Origin: BOG-908 sp965198855
GTDB lineage: Bacteria; Pseudomonadota; Alphaproteobacteria; Acetobacterales; Acetobacteraceae
Length of the DNA stretch: 64,000 nt
Assembly (NCBI GenBank): GCA_965198855.1
Contig: CBDAPZ010000001.1
Span: 2,170,001 to 2,234,000, forward strand
Direction: 5' to 3'
Below, piece by piece: positions 16,536 to 24,424 of the stretch. A model generated the notes under the pieces. That model saw only the letters and a program-made list of their open reading frames with translations. It ran no database searches and was not told the DNA's origin. Numbering within the stretch: the first letter of the stretch is position 1; every line of letters begins with the position of its first letter. A program made the translations under genes and the position numbers.

Positions 16536-18029
16536 GTGCGCAGCATCCCACATGATCGCTCCACCGCCCATAGACAGGTGATCGAACTGCAAACTCGTTT
16601 GGATCAGGCTTTTGCGACCACCTCGCCCCGCGAAGTGCGAACGCCAACACCGATCGCCAGCCTGCTGATCCATGGTGGCGTGCTGGTGCTGTGGCTGGTG
16701 CTGTTCGCGCGCGCCCTTGGCGGCCACGGGCTGTCCGCCTGGTCTACGGGTGTCGCTTACGTAGCCTACGATACCGCACTTCTCGCCTTTGTCGGCTGGC
16801 AGACCCTGCCTTTGCTGCGTGCGCCTGACTTGGTGCCGCCAAGCCTGACCCCGCCAAGTCTGGCTGTCATCGTTGCCGCCCATAATGAGGCCGGTATTCT
16901 GCCTCAAACCCTAGCCTGTCTGTTTGCGCAGAGCGACCAGCCGGACATGATCCTGATCGCGGATGACGGCTCGCACGATGCGACGGCTACCCTATTGGCT
17001 GGCTATGGCTTGTCCGCACCACCATTTGGGGGCCTCAGCGACGCCTCGTCGAGCCATCCGGGGCTACGCTGGTTGCGGCTGCCGCATCAGGGCAAGGCGC
17101 GCGCGCTGAACGATGCGATTCCGCAGATCGATACCGACATCGTGCTGACGGTCGACGCCGATACGCTGCTGCATGAGGATGCGATTGCGGCGATGCGCCA
17201 GGCCTTTGCGGCAAACCCGAACCTGGTCGCTGCCACTGGCGTGCTGGTGCCTGTCTGTGGCCGCAGCCTCAGCGGGCGCGTGTTCGAGTGGTTCCAGACA
17301 TACGAATACATCCGTAATTTTCTCTCGCGCTATGCCTGGTCGCGGCTCGATAGCCTGCTGCTGATTTCCGGCGCTTTCGCTGGCTTTCGACGTGCGGCCC
17401 TGCTCGAGGTTGGCGGCTTCGATCCGGATTGCCTGGTGGAGGATTACGAGCTGATCCATCGGCTGCTGCGGTTTTCGGCGCAGCATCGCCTTGGCTGGCA
17501 CAGCACGGTGCTTGGCCGTGCACGGGCGGTGACCGACGCACCGGATAGTGCGGGTGCGTTCCTGCGGCAGCGGCGGCGCTGGTTCGGCGGGTTCCTGCAG
17601 ACCCAGTTCTGGTATCGGGACATGGTCGGCAACCGCCGCTATGGCTGGCTCGGAGTCGCCATGCTGCCGGTGAAGGCGGCCGACACGTTGCAGCCGCTCT
17701 ACGGGCTGACGGCGTTCTTCCTGCTGGTCTGGTTCCTGGTCACCGGCCAGTTCAGCGTGGTTCTGCCTGCGGCCGGCATCATGCTCGGCAAGATCGGCAT
17801 CGACCTGTCGTTCCATCTCTGGTCGGTGGTGCTCTACCGCCGCTGGACCGGTGAGAAACGCAGCAACAGCCTCGGCCATGCTTTTGCCGCAGCTCTCGCC
17901 GAGCCGTTCAGTTTCCAGCTGTTCCGCCATCTCGGCGCCACTCTGGGCTGGTTTGTTTTTCTCACTGGGCGCCGTAACTGGGGCACCAAGAGCCGCTTCG
18001 CGGCTACCGTTCAATCCGGCGCCGAATAA
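16536..18029 (+). CDS. Membrane glycosyltransferase family 2 protein
   Basis: Processive-type GT2 enzyme. The catalytic block runs: LAVIVAAHNEAG, ADDGSHDAT, TVDADTLLHEDA, EDYELIHRLL and QRRRWFGGF, the D-D-D-QxxRW set of cellulose/hyaluronan-synthase-like enzymes. There are two hydrophobic helices before the catalytic block and about three after it. The open frame begins at a TTG (16500) that overlaps the cytochrome b561 start; the GTG at 16536 or 16578 seems more natural. The product polysaccharide cannot be deduced. The neighbours do not form an obvious polysaccharide cluster. Confidence 0.8.
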   Translation: MRSIPHDRSTAHRQVIELQTRLDQAFATTSPREVRTPTPIASLLIHGGVLVLWLVLFARALGGHGLSAWSTGVAYVAYDTALLAFVGWQTLPLLRAPDLVPPSLTPPSLAVIVAAHNEAGILPQTLACLFAQSDQPDMILIADDGSHDATATLLAGYGLSAPPFGGLSDASSSHPGLRWLRLPHQGKARALNDAIPQIDTDIVLTVDADTLLHEDAIAAMRQAFAANPNLVAATGVLVPVCGRSLSGRVFEWFQTYEYIRNFLSRYAWSRLDSLLLISGAFAGFRRAALLEVGGFDPDCLVEDYELIHRLLRFSAQHRLGWHSTVLGRARAVTDAPDSAGAFLRQRRRWFGGFLQTQFWYRDMVGNRRYGWLGVAMLPVKAADTLQPLYGLTAFFLLVWFLVTGQFSVVLPAAGIMLGKIGIDLSFHLWSVVLYRRWTGEKRSNSLGHAFAAALAEPFSFQLFRHLGATLGWFVFLTGRRNWGTKSRFAATVQSGAE

Positions 18030-18106
18030 AGCGGGTGCCTCGACAATCCGCTTGGCCTGCACCACTTTCCAACTCGACACGTGCCACCGAGGAGCACCAG
18101 CACGCT

Positions 18107-18811
18107 ATGACTCAGAATTTTTGGCAGCCCACCGACTGGGCGCGCGCAAAAACCCGCATGGACGAGGATGAGCCGGACCACGAGCCCGATGGTCCCGACG
18201 TTCCCGAGCCACGCGGCCCGGATCAGAAAGAGCCGGATGACAACAAAACACTTTCCTCTCCGATCAACGAGTTGGAGAGCCGTCTTCTCAAGCAGCGTAA
18301 AGTTCTGATTTTTGGTGCGATCAATGACAAGGTCGCACGTGACGTCACCGGGCGTCTTTTGGCGCTGGCCAGTGCGTCTTCCGAGCCGATCGATGTCTAT
18401 GTGAACTCGCCCGGCGGCCATGTGGAGAGCGGCGACACCATCCACGACATGATCCGCTTCGTCGATGGCGAGGCTCCCGTGCGCATGATCGGCACCGGCT
18501 GGGTGGCCAGCGCCGGCGCGCTGATCTTCCTCGCCGGCAAGAAGGAGCGGCGCTTCTGCCTACCGCAGACACGCTTCCTGCTGCACCAGCCGATGGGCGG
18601 TGTGCGTGGGCCTGCGGTGGATATCGACATCGAAGCCCGCGAGATCATCAAGATGCGCGAGCGTCTGAATCGGCTGATCGCGACGGAAACCGGACAGACC
18701 TATGAGAAGGTCGCCAAGGACACGGACCGCAATTACTGGATGAGCGCGGACGAGGCGATCGCTTACGGAATGCTGTCCAAGGTAATCAGCAGCCTTAAGG
18801 ACCTGGCGTAA
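18107..18811 (+). CDS. ClpP-family serine protease subunit with acidic N-terminal extension
   Basis: Clp-type peptidase. The full catalytic triad can be placed: Ser135 in GTGWVASAGAL, His160 in FLLHQPMGG and Asp205 in AKDTDRNYWM. Adjacent motifs VYVNSPGG and DIDIEAREIIKMRERLN match ClpP. The protein differs from housekeeping ClpP by an acidic, proline-rich extension of about 50 residues before the ClpP fold. No ClpX or ClpA lies nearby, so this is probably a second ClpP paralogue, a common alphaproteobacterial situation. ATG at 18107 with GAGGAG upstream; the frame extends to 18035 without a good start. Confidence 0.85.
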   Translation: MTQNFWQPTDWARAKTRMDEDEPDHEPDGPDVPEPRGPDQKEPDDNKTLSSPINELESRLLKQRKVLIFGAINDKVARDVTGRLLALASASSEPIDVYVNSPGGHVESGDTIHDMIRFVDGEAPVRMIGTGWVASAGALIFLAGKKERRFCLPQTRFLLHQPMGGVRGPAVDIDIEAREIIKMRERLNRLIATETGQTYEKVAKDTDRNYWMSADEAIAYGMLSKVISSLKDLA

Positions 18812-18814
18812 GTT

Positions 18815-18847
18815 GTAGGGTGGGTTGCACAACAGCAACCCACTCTA
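18815..18847. repeat. REP palindrome
   Basis: GTAGGGTGGGTTGC, short loop, GCAACCCACTCTAA. It matches the RAYT-flanking element and lies between the convergent ClpP-like and MerR genes. Confidence 0.75.
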
Positions 18848-19360
18848 AGGGAGTTGGGCGCGCAGAGTTTCGAGCTCGGCTAATACGTTGGTGAGGACCG
18901 CACGCAGGCGTTCGACTTCACTGGGGCGCCGGGACGGTGCGGGCTCCGGCGACAGCAACGTCAGCTGGGGTGGCTCAGCTTGCTGACGCTCTGCCTCGGC
19001 GGCAGCGCGTTCGGCGTCGGTGGGTGGCGGGATGTCGTCGGCCAAGCGGCCGCCGCCTTCGCGGAGCAGGCGCTGCACGCCTTTGATCGTGTAGCCTTGG
19101 ATATAGAGAAGATCCGAGACGCGGCGGAGCAGTGAGATGTCGTCTGGTCGGTAATACCGCCGGCCGCCGCCACGCTTCAGCGGCTTCACCTGCGGAAATT
19201 TCGTCTCCCAGAAACGCAGCACATGCTGCGGGATATGCAGCTCATCAGCGACCTCGCTGATCGTGCGGAATGCGCCGGCGGCCTTACGCAGACGCAGAAC
19301 CGCGGGCTCGGGGATGTCGAGCGAGACATCCTGCAAATGGCGTTCGGCGCCGGGTGTCAT
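18845..19360 (-). CDS. MerR family transcriptional regulator
   Basis: Small DNA-binding protein of 171 residues. Winged-helix MerR region at residues ~28-100: FRTISEVADELHIPQHVLRF, WETKFPQVKPLKRGGGRRYY and the wing DDISLLRRVSDLLYIQGYTIKGVQ. The C-terminal part is a Pro/Ala linker and a short Leu-rich helix with no metal-binding cysteines, so it is not a classic metal sensor. It follows ihfA with a four-base overlap (ATGA), the conserved alphaproteobacterial pairing. Target unknown. Confidence 0.88.
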   Translation of the reverse strand: MTPGAERHLQDVSLDIPEPAVLRLRKAAGAFRTISEVADELHIPQHVLRFWETKFPQVKPLKRGGGRRYYRPDDISLLRRVSDLLYIQGYTIKGVQRLLREGGGRLADDIPPPTDAERAAAEAERQQAEPPQLTLLSPEPAPSRRPSEVERLRAVLTNVLAELETLRAQLP

Positions 19361-19668
19361 TCGTCGTCACCTTCCGGAGCGGCATGGCCGTTGATCTGCG
19401 CCTTCAACACCTGGCTTGGCCGGAACACCAGAACTCGTCGCGGGAGGATCGGAACCTCAACGCCAGTCTTTGGATTGCGACCAATCCGGCGCCCCTTTTG
19501 TCTGACAGAAAAAGTTCCGAAACCACTGATCTTAACAGATTGTCCATTTTCTAGCGCGGCAGAAACGCGCTCCAGAACACCCTCCAGCAAGTCCGCCGAC
19601 TCGTTGCGCGACAACCCGACCTGGGCATAGATCCGTTCGGCCAGATGGGCACGTGTCAGAGTGTTCAT
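19357..19668 (-). CDS. ihfA: Integration host factor alpha subunit
   Basis: DNA-bending nucleoid protein forming a heterodimer with IhfB. The 103-residue product has LTRAHLAERIYAQVGLSRNE, VKISGFGTFSVRQKGRRIGR, NPKTGVEVPILPRRVLVFRP, with the proline-tipped arm. IhfA rather than HU by its GFGTFSVR and LPRRVLVFRPSQVLK sequence and by its coupling to merR. Downstream of fabH on the same strand with about 100 bases between. Confidence 0.9.
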   Translation of the reverse strand: MNTLTRAHLAERIYAQVGLSRNESADLLEGVLERVSAALENGQSVKISGFGTFSVRQKGRRIGRNPKTGVEVPILPRRVLVFRPSQVLKAQINGHAAPEGDDE

Positions 19669-19773
19669 GACAACACGCTAATGAGAGCACCAAGACACGT
19701 CAAATGAATCATGCAGGTTCAAGACGTTATGGTGGCCGCACTGAGATATTACAGCAACGCGGCGGCAGCCGTG

Positions 19774-20733
19774 TCAGAAACGAGCGAGTGCGGATCCCCA
19801 GGTCAGGCCACCGCCCAAAGCTTCCATGAGCACCAGTTCACCGCGTTTGATGCGTCCATCCTTGACCGCCTCGTCCAGCGCCAAAGGAACTGAGGCAGCG
19901 GAGGTGTTGGCATGGCGATCTACCGTCATCACTACACGCTCGGGCGGCAAGCCCAGCTTCTTGCCCATCGCCTCGATGATCCGCGAATTCGCCTGGTGCG
20001 GCACCAGCCAGTCCACATCGGATTGCGCCAGCCCATTCGCCGCCAGCACTTCGTCCACGGCGCCGGCAAGCTTGGAGACTGCGTGGCGGAAAACCTCCGA
20101 GCCCTTCATCACCAGATGGCCGGAGCGCTCGGGCTGTCCCACCGCACCATCGACATACAGCATGTTGCCGTAGGCACCATTGGCGTGGAGGTGAGTGGAA
20201 AGAATACCGGGGCCGTCCGGATCGCCGGCCTGCAGCACGATCGCGCCGGCGCCGTCGCCGAACAACACGCAGGTGCCGCGGTCCTGCCAGTTCATCAGGC
20301 GGGAATAGACCTCAGAGCCGATCACCAGGATCGTCCGCGCAGAGCCCGAACGGATGAACGCATCCGCGGTGGCCAGTGCGTAGAGGAAGCCACTACAGGC
20401 GGCCGAGACGTCGAACGCGAAGCCGGTGGTGATCCCCAGCAGCGCCTGCACACGCACGGCGGTCGCCGGAAAAGCGTCGTCGGGCGTGGCGGTGGCCAGG
20501 ATGATGGCATCCACATCGCCAGCGGCGATGCCCGCATGCGTCAACGCTCGCTCGGCTGCGCGTGCACCCATGAAGGCGCAGGTCTCGTCGGTATCAGCCA
20601 GATGGCGCTGCCGAATGCCGGTGCGGGAGAAGATCCACTCGTCGGAGGTGTCGACCGTTTGCGCCAGTTCGTCGTTCGACACGATACGCTTGGGGAGATA
20701 GCTGCCGACGCCGGCTAATCGTGCGCGGTTCAT
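19774..20733 (-). CDS. fabH: 3-oxoacyl-ACP synthase III FabH
   Basis: Starts type II fatty-acid synthesis by condensing acetyl-CoA with malonyl-ACP. 319 residues with catalytic Cys113 (VSAACSGFLYAL), His246 (VPHQANSRII) and Asn276 (HANTSAASVPLAL), plus the late glycine loop MEALGGGLTWGSAL. It lies downstream of plsX, the usual plsX-fabH pairing, with an AT-rich hairpin repeat between them. Confidence 0.96.
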   Translation of the reverse strand: MNRARLAGVGSYLPKRIVSNDELAQTVDTSDEWIFSRTGIRQRHLADTDETCAFMGARAAERALTHAGIAAGDVDAIILATATPDDAFPATAVRVQALLGITTGFAFDVSAACSGFLYALATADAFIRSGSARTILVIGSEVYSRLMNWQDRGTCVLFGDGAGAIVLQAGDPDGPGILSTHLHANGAYGNMLYVDGAVGQPERSGHLVMKGSEVFRHAVSKLAGAVDEVLAANGLAQSDVDWLVPHQANSRIIEAMGKKLGLPPERVVMTVDRHANTSAASVPLALDEAVKDGRIKRGELVLMEALGGGLTWGSALARF

Positions 20734-20740
20734 GGTGCAA

Positions 20741-20788
20741 GAAAGCAGGAATCATCTTTTCTGAAGAAAAGAAGCAAAAGACTTTTAT
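20741..20788 (+). repeat. AT-rich hairpin repeat, copy 4
   Basis: GAAAGCAGGAATCA then the TCTTTTCTGAAGAAAAGA hairpin, then AGCAAAAGACTTTTAT. It sits inside the plsX-fabH operon. Confidence 0.75.
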
Positions 20789-20791
20789 GGT

Positions 20792-21886
20792 TCATTGGAC
20801 TGCGGCGAGTGGAGGTTGATCCGACATCGCAGTGCCGAGGCGGCCGAGGCCTTCGCGGATGCGGTCGTTGAAGCGGTGGACCACCATGTCGATGGCGACG
20901 TCGGTGGCGTGGGCGAAACCTTCAGCATCGGTGCCGCCATGGGATTTCACCACCACGCCGTTCAGGCCGAGCATCACTGCGCCATTATAGCGGCGAGGAT
21001 CGAGCCACAACTTCATCTGGTCCAAGCCGGGCTTCGCCAGCAAATACCCCATCTTCGCCTGCAGGCTGCTGGAGAAGATCTGCCGCAATAGATCGGTCAC
21101 CAGCTTCAATGCGCCCTCGCCCGTCTTCAGTGCCACATTGCCGGTAAAGCCGTCGGTCACCACCACATCCGTGGTGCCGGCCGCTATGTCATGGCCCTCG
21201 ATGAAGCCATAAAACTGGTCGCAGATATGGCTACGGCGCAGGATCTCCGCAGCGCCACGCAAGCGGTCATCACCCTTCAGCTCCTCGGTCCCGACATTCA
21301 GCAGGCCGATGCTCGGCGCGGTGAGGCCCAGCACCGTGCGGGCGAACATGTCGCCCAGCAGGGAGAACTCCACCAGGTTGCGTGTGTCGCAAGCGACGTT
21401 CGCACCCAGATCCAGCATCACCACGTCGCCGCGCGCCGAGGGCATGATCGCGGCCATCGCCGGCCGGTCGATCCCGGGCAAAGTCCTCAGCACAATTTTC
21501 GACAAGGCCAGCAACGCACCGGAATTTCCGGCGGAGACCACGCCCTGCGCCTGGCCCTTCGCCACCGCCTCGATCGCGAGCCTCATGCTGGCCTGGCGCA
21601 TGCGCAGGGCCACCGTAGGTTTGCAGTCGCCGGCGATCGAATCAGCCGTATGCAGTACCGTACAAGCTGCACGCGCGCGGGCGTTCTTCTGCAGCAAAGG
21701 CCTCAGCTTAGTTTCGTCGCCAACGAGCAGGAAACGCGCTTCCGGATGACGCTCCGCCGCGATCCCAAGCCCGTCTACAACGACATCCGGTGCGCGGTCG
21801 CCACCCATGGCATCCACGGCGAGGGTGTACGGCTCTCCAAAGATCTCACCCTGCGGTGAAGTCCCGGTCAGCTCGGAGTCGTTCAT
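20792..21886 (-). CDS. plsX: Phosphate acyltransferase PlsX
   Basis: Converts acyl-ACP to acyl-phosphate, the substrate that PlsY (encoded at 38129 in this window) uses to start phospholipid synthesis. The product has LAVDAMGGDRAPDVVVDGL, SAGNSGALLALSKIVLRTLP, LDLGANVACD, LLNVGTEELKGD and VVTDGFTGNVALKTGEG, all typical. The ATG at 21886 is chosen because the longer frame (21931) overlaps rpmF. Conserved rpmF-plsX-fabH order. Confidence 0.95.
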   Translation of the reverse strand: MNDSELTGTSPQGEIFGEPYTLAVDAMGGDRAPDVVVDGLGIAAERHPEARFLLVGDETKLRPLLQKNARARAACTVLHTADSIAGDCKPTVALRMRQASMRLAIEAVAKGQAQGVVSAGNSGALLALSKIVLRTLPGIDRPAMAAIMPSARGDVVMLDLGANVACDTRNLVEFSLLGDMFARTVLGLTAPSIGLLNVGTEELKGDDRLRGAAEILRRSHICDQFYGFIEGHDIAAGTTDVVVTDGFTGNVALKTGEGALKLVTDLLRQIFSSSLQAKMGYLLAKPGLDQMKLWLDPRRYNGAVMLGLNGVVVKSHGGTDAEGFAHATDVAIDMVVHRFNDRIREGLGRLGTAMSDQPPLAAVQ

Positions 21887-21914
21887 GGGGAGCCGGTCCG
21901 GCGGCGAACCAGCG

Positions 21915-22118
21915 TCAGACCCGGACGGCACCCTTTAAGGCCTTGCCGGCCGCAACGACCTCACGGCCGTCATAATGGCCGCAAGAGGCGCAGATGTGGT
22001 GGGGGCGCTTGAGCTCGCCGCAATTGCTGCAGTCGGCATGTGCCTCCACGGGGAGCGCCTGATGGCTGCGGCGCATGCCGCGGCGGCTTGGCGAGGTTTT
22101 GCGCTTAGGAACAGCCAT
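21915..22118 (-). CDS. rpmF: 50S ribosomal protein L32
   Basis: 67-residue ribosomal protein: MAVPKRKTSPSRRGMRRSHQ, then zinc-ribbon cysteines in CSNCGELKRPHHICASCGHY. The frame runs open to 22259, but the ATG at 22118 gives the universal N-terminus. Precedes plsX by 28 bases; cotranscription is normal in proteobacteria. Confidence 0.97.
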   Translation of the reverse strand: MAVPKRKTSPSRRGMRRSHQALPVEAHADCSNCGELKRPHHICASCGHYDGREVVAAGKALKGAVRV

Positions 22119-22305
22119 ACGCGTCGTCTCCAGAGAAGCAACGTGGTTGCAGCGGACGTGCCGCTTTGGCAAAATGCCATGCAGCACCGGACAAAACCAC
22201 GTCACCCATATGTCATGCGGTGAGCCGCGCCGTCTAGCAGACGAGACTGGTGGCTGCAAGGCTTGGTGTTACGAAGAGGAGACTAAAGCTGCCTCTCTGC
22301 CCGCC

Positions 22306-22830
22306 CTAACTTCTCGGCAGCAGCTTTGACAGTGCTGCGAAAGCGCCGGACTCTTCTTCGTTTGCCTCGGCGCTTAGCTCGGCGCCGGGCTTGCGGGGGA
22401 ATGGATCTAGCGCCAAGGCGAGTTGCTCGCTCGTCGCTTCGCCAAGGTCGAGCACACCGCCTTCGTAGCCGATCTCGTCTTCTGCCTCGAGGTCGAGGTC
22501 GTCGCTCTCGGTGCCGGCGGGGACGAAGCGCACGGAGAAGCTTTCCGCGACATCGGCATCGAAGGGTTCAAGGGAGACAACGCAGGTTTGGGTGATTTGT
22601 GCCTGCAGCAGGCCGCTGGCCTCGATGGCGTCGCCGACGTCGCGACGCAAGTCGAAGCGGCAGGTGAGAGCGTGGATGGTGACCACACCCATACGCTGTG
22701 CGAGGGCAACGCGCTCCTCCGGCTTGGAGTCGACCACGAAGCGTATGCCGGCGCCGATCCGGGTTATCGGGAAAAGACGCTGCATCTCGGGAGCAGCCGC
22801 AGGTGCTGCGTGGTTCGTGTCTTCCGTCAT
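22306..22830 (-). CDS. DUF177/YceD family protein
   Basis: 174-residue protein with a basic-to-acidic layout typical of YceD: FPITRIGAGIRFVVDSKPEE, then GDAIEASGLLQAQITQTCVV (the conserved T-CVVSLEPF motif) and a long acidic C-terminal stretch ending in FAALSKLLP. The family is linked to 23S rRNA accumulation. Its ATG overlaps the stop of the cytochrome bc1 chaperone gene, and rpmF lies about 190 bases downstream, the standard neighbourhood. Confidence 0.88.
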   Translation of the reverse strand: MTEDTNHAAPAAAPEMQRLFPITRIGAGIRFVVDSKPEERVALAQRMGVVTIHALTCRFDLRRDVGDAIEASGLLQAQITQTCVVSLEPFDADVAESFSVRFVPAGTESDDLDLEAEDEIGYEGGVLDLGEATSEQLALALDPFPRKPGAELSAEANEEESGAFAALSKLLPRS

Positions 22831-23387
22831 ACCGGCACCGGCTCGACGAGACTGTCGCGCGCCGGCAGGAAACGGATCTTGCCGGCGGCCAGGGCGGAGA
22901 GTGGTTGGGACGCGAGGCTGGCATCCTGTGCCAAGGCGGCATGGGCCAGCAAGTCGGCGGCGCCGATGGGAGGTGCGCCGCGCCACACGTTGCGGCCGAG
23001 TGCATCGGCCATGGCTGCACGATCGGCGCCAGCGAGCGGCCCGTCATAGGCCATGGCGCGGCCGTGGAACGCCTCCCACAATTCGCGCATCCGCTTGGCC
23101 ACGGACAGGTCGCCCACCCCCATTTCGCGCAGGTTGAAATCGAGGTCGGCGAACATCGCGTCGAACACGGCCTGGGCGAGTTTCGGGCCGGGCGGCCCGG
23201 CCATGCGCAGCCGGCGAATGGTCAGCGCGGTGAACAAGCCGATCAGGTCGAAGCGGCCATCCTGCGTATCGGGCACGCCAAGCTGCTCGAAATAGAGCGG
23301 GTCACGCGCCGCTTCGACGCTGCGCGTGTAGAGCGCGAATCCTGCCCGTTCATGGCGGCGGGAGCCGAGCAGTCCGAAAAGAGCCAT
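22827..23387 (-). CDS. Ubiquinol-cytochrome c chaperone family protein (CBP3-like)
   Basis: 186-residue member of the CBP3/ubiquinol-cytochrome c chaperone family, assembly factors for the bc1 complex. The signature run is FALYTRSVEAARDPLYFEQL, then TALTIRRLRMAGPPG, VFDAMFADLDFNLREMGVGD and RMRELWEAFHGRAMAYD. The frame runs to 23879, but the ATG at 23387 (MALFGLLGS) is the family start. Divergent from bamE, a conserved alphaproteobacterial arrangement. Confidence 0.88.
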   Translation of the reverse strand: MALFGLLGSRRHERAGFALYTRSVEAARDPLYFEQLGVPDTQDGRFDLIGLFTALTIRRLRMAGPPGPKLAQAVFDAMFADLDFNLREMGVGDLSVAKRMRELWEAFHGRAMAYDGPLAGADRAAMADALGRNVWRGAPPIGAADLLAHAALAQDASLASQPLSALAAGKIRFLPARDSLVEPVPV

Positions 23388-23661
23388 AAGTTCATTACCG
23401 TTGCCGTGACGACTCGCGAACGGGCACATACGTCCCTCCCCCAAATCCGCCGACGCCACCTTTTTCCAGGTTCCCGCGTGCCGCGAAGCTCGGGCCGCGT
23501 CAAGGCAAAGCTGCGGATTTCCAAGCTTCCGACGCTCATCCGACGGGCTTCCGACCCTTCGAGGCCTCGATTGGCGCCGTGTCAGCCCTCCTTCACATTG
23601 ACACGCGCCCGGCAGGCGTGACACCGAAGGCCGCCTGCCGCTTATTGAGGATTTCTGGCCC

Positions 23662-24210
23662 GTGCGTTTTTCCGTCCCGGTTCGTGCAGCTCTTCTGGCT
23701 CTGCCTCTGCTGGGCCTGACCGGCTGCGGCGTGCTGCATATTTTCGATCCCACCGTCCGCCAGCGCGGCTCACGCGTGGACCCCGATGCGCTGAAGGAGC
23801 TGATCCCTGGCACCTCCAGCCGTGCCGACGTGCAGGCGCTGATCGGCTCGCCGACCGCCAAGGCCACCTTCGACGACAATACCTGGATCTATATCAGCCA
23901 GCTCACCACCACACGCATCGGCCGCACGCCGGGCGTGCGGAAACAGAACGTGGTGATCATGACGTTCGACCCGAACGGTACCCTGCGCGGCATCACCGAG
24001 CGCAACAAGGATGACGGCGCGCCGATTGATATGGCCGCCGGCGCCACGCCCTCCCCGGGCAGCGAAGCCTCGTTCCTGCAACAGCTCTTCGGGAATGTGG
24101 GCCGCTTCACCCCGGCCGGCCTGCCAGGTGGCGGCGGCAGCGGCTTCGGCAGCGGCAGCAGCAACAACCCGACGAGCGGCCCTGGCTCTACGGGTAACTC
24201 GATCCGTTAG
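23662..24210 (+). CDS. bamE: Outer-membrane assembly lipoprotein BamE (SmpA/OmlA)
   Basis: Lipoprotein of the BAM complex that inserts beta-barrel proteins. Signal peptide with lipobox LTGC (Cys22), then the SmpA/OmlA core: DPDALKELIPGTSSRADVQA, LIGSPTAKATFDDNTWIYIS and VVIMTFDPNGTLRGI. The C-terminal ~45 residues are a Gly/Ser/Asn-rich tail. GTG start. Divergent from the bc1 chaperone gene. Confidence 0.92.
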   Translation: MRFSVPVRAALLALPLLGLTGCGVLHIFDPTVRQRGSRVDPDALKELIPGTSSRADVQALIGSPTAKATFDDNTWIYISQLTTTRIGRTPGVRKQNVVIMTFDPNGTLRGITERNKDDGAPIDMAAGATPSPGSEASFLQQLFGNVGRFTPAGLPGGGGSGFGSGSSNNPTSGPGSTGNSIR

Positions 24211-24233
24211 GGTGAGCTGAGGCGACCACTAGG

Positions 24234-24393
24234 CAGGGGGCTTCGCCCCCCTGAACTGCCATTATTCAAGGGCCAGGAGGGAGCAAACCCGACGGGTCGG
24301 ACCAGATTGCTGTATCCCCCTCCTTGCCTTTAAATAGCGGAGGTCTGGAGGGCCTCCCTCCAGCGGGGTCCGAGGGCAGAGCCCCTGGCCTAG
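24234..24393 (+). repeat. GC-rich dispersed repeat, long copy
   Basis: Begins with the hairpin CAGGGGGCTTCGCCCCCCTG and ends with TTTAAATAGCGGAGGTCTGG, AGGGCCTCCCTCCAGCGGGG and GAGGGCAGAGCCCCTGGCC. The second half recurs inverted at 46582-46680. Lies between bamE and comEC. Confidence 0.7.
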
Positions 24394-24424
24394 CAGGCGG
24401 ACCGGACCACTCCACCGGATCAGG

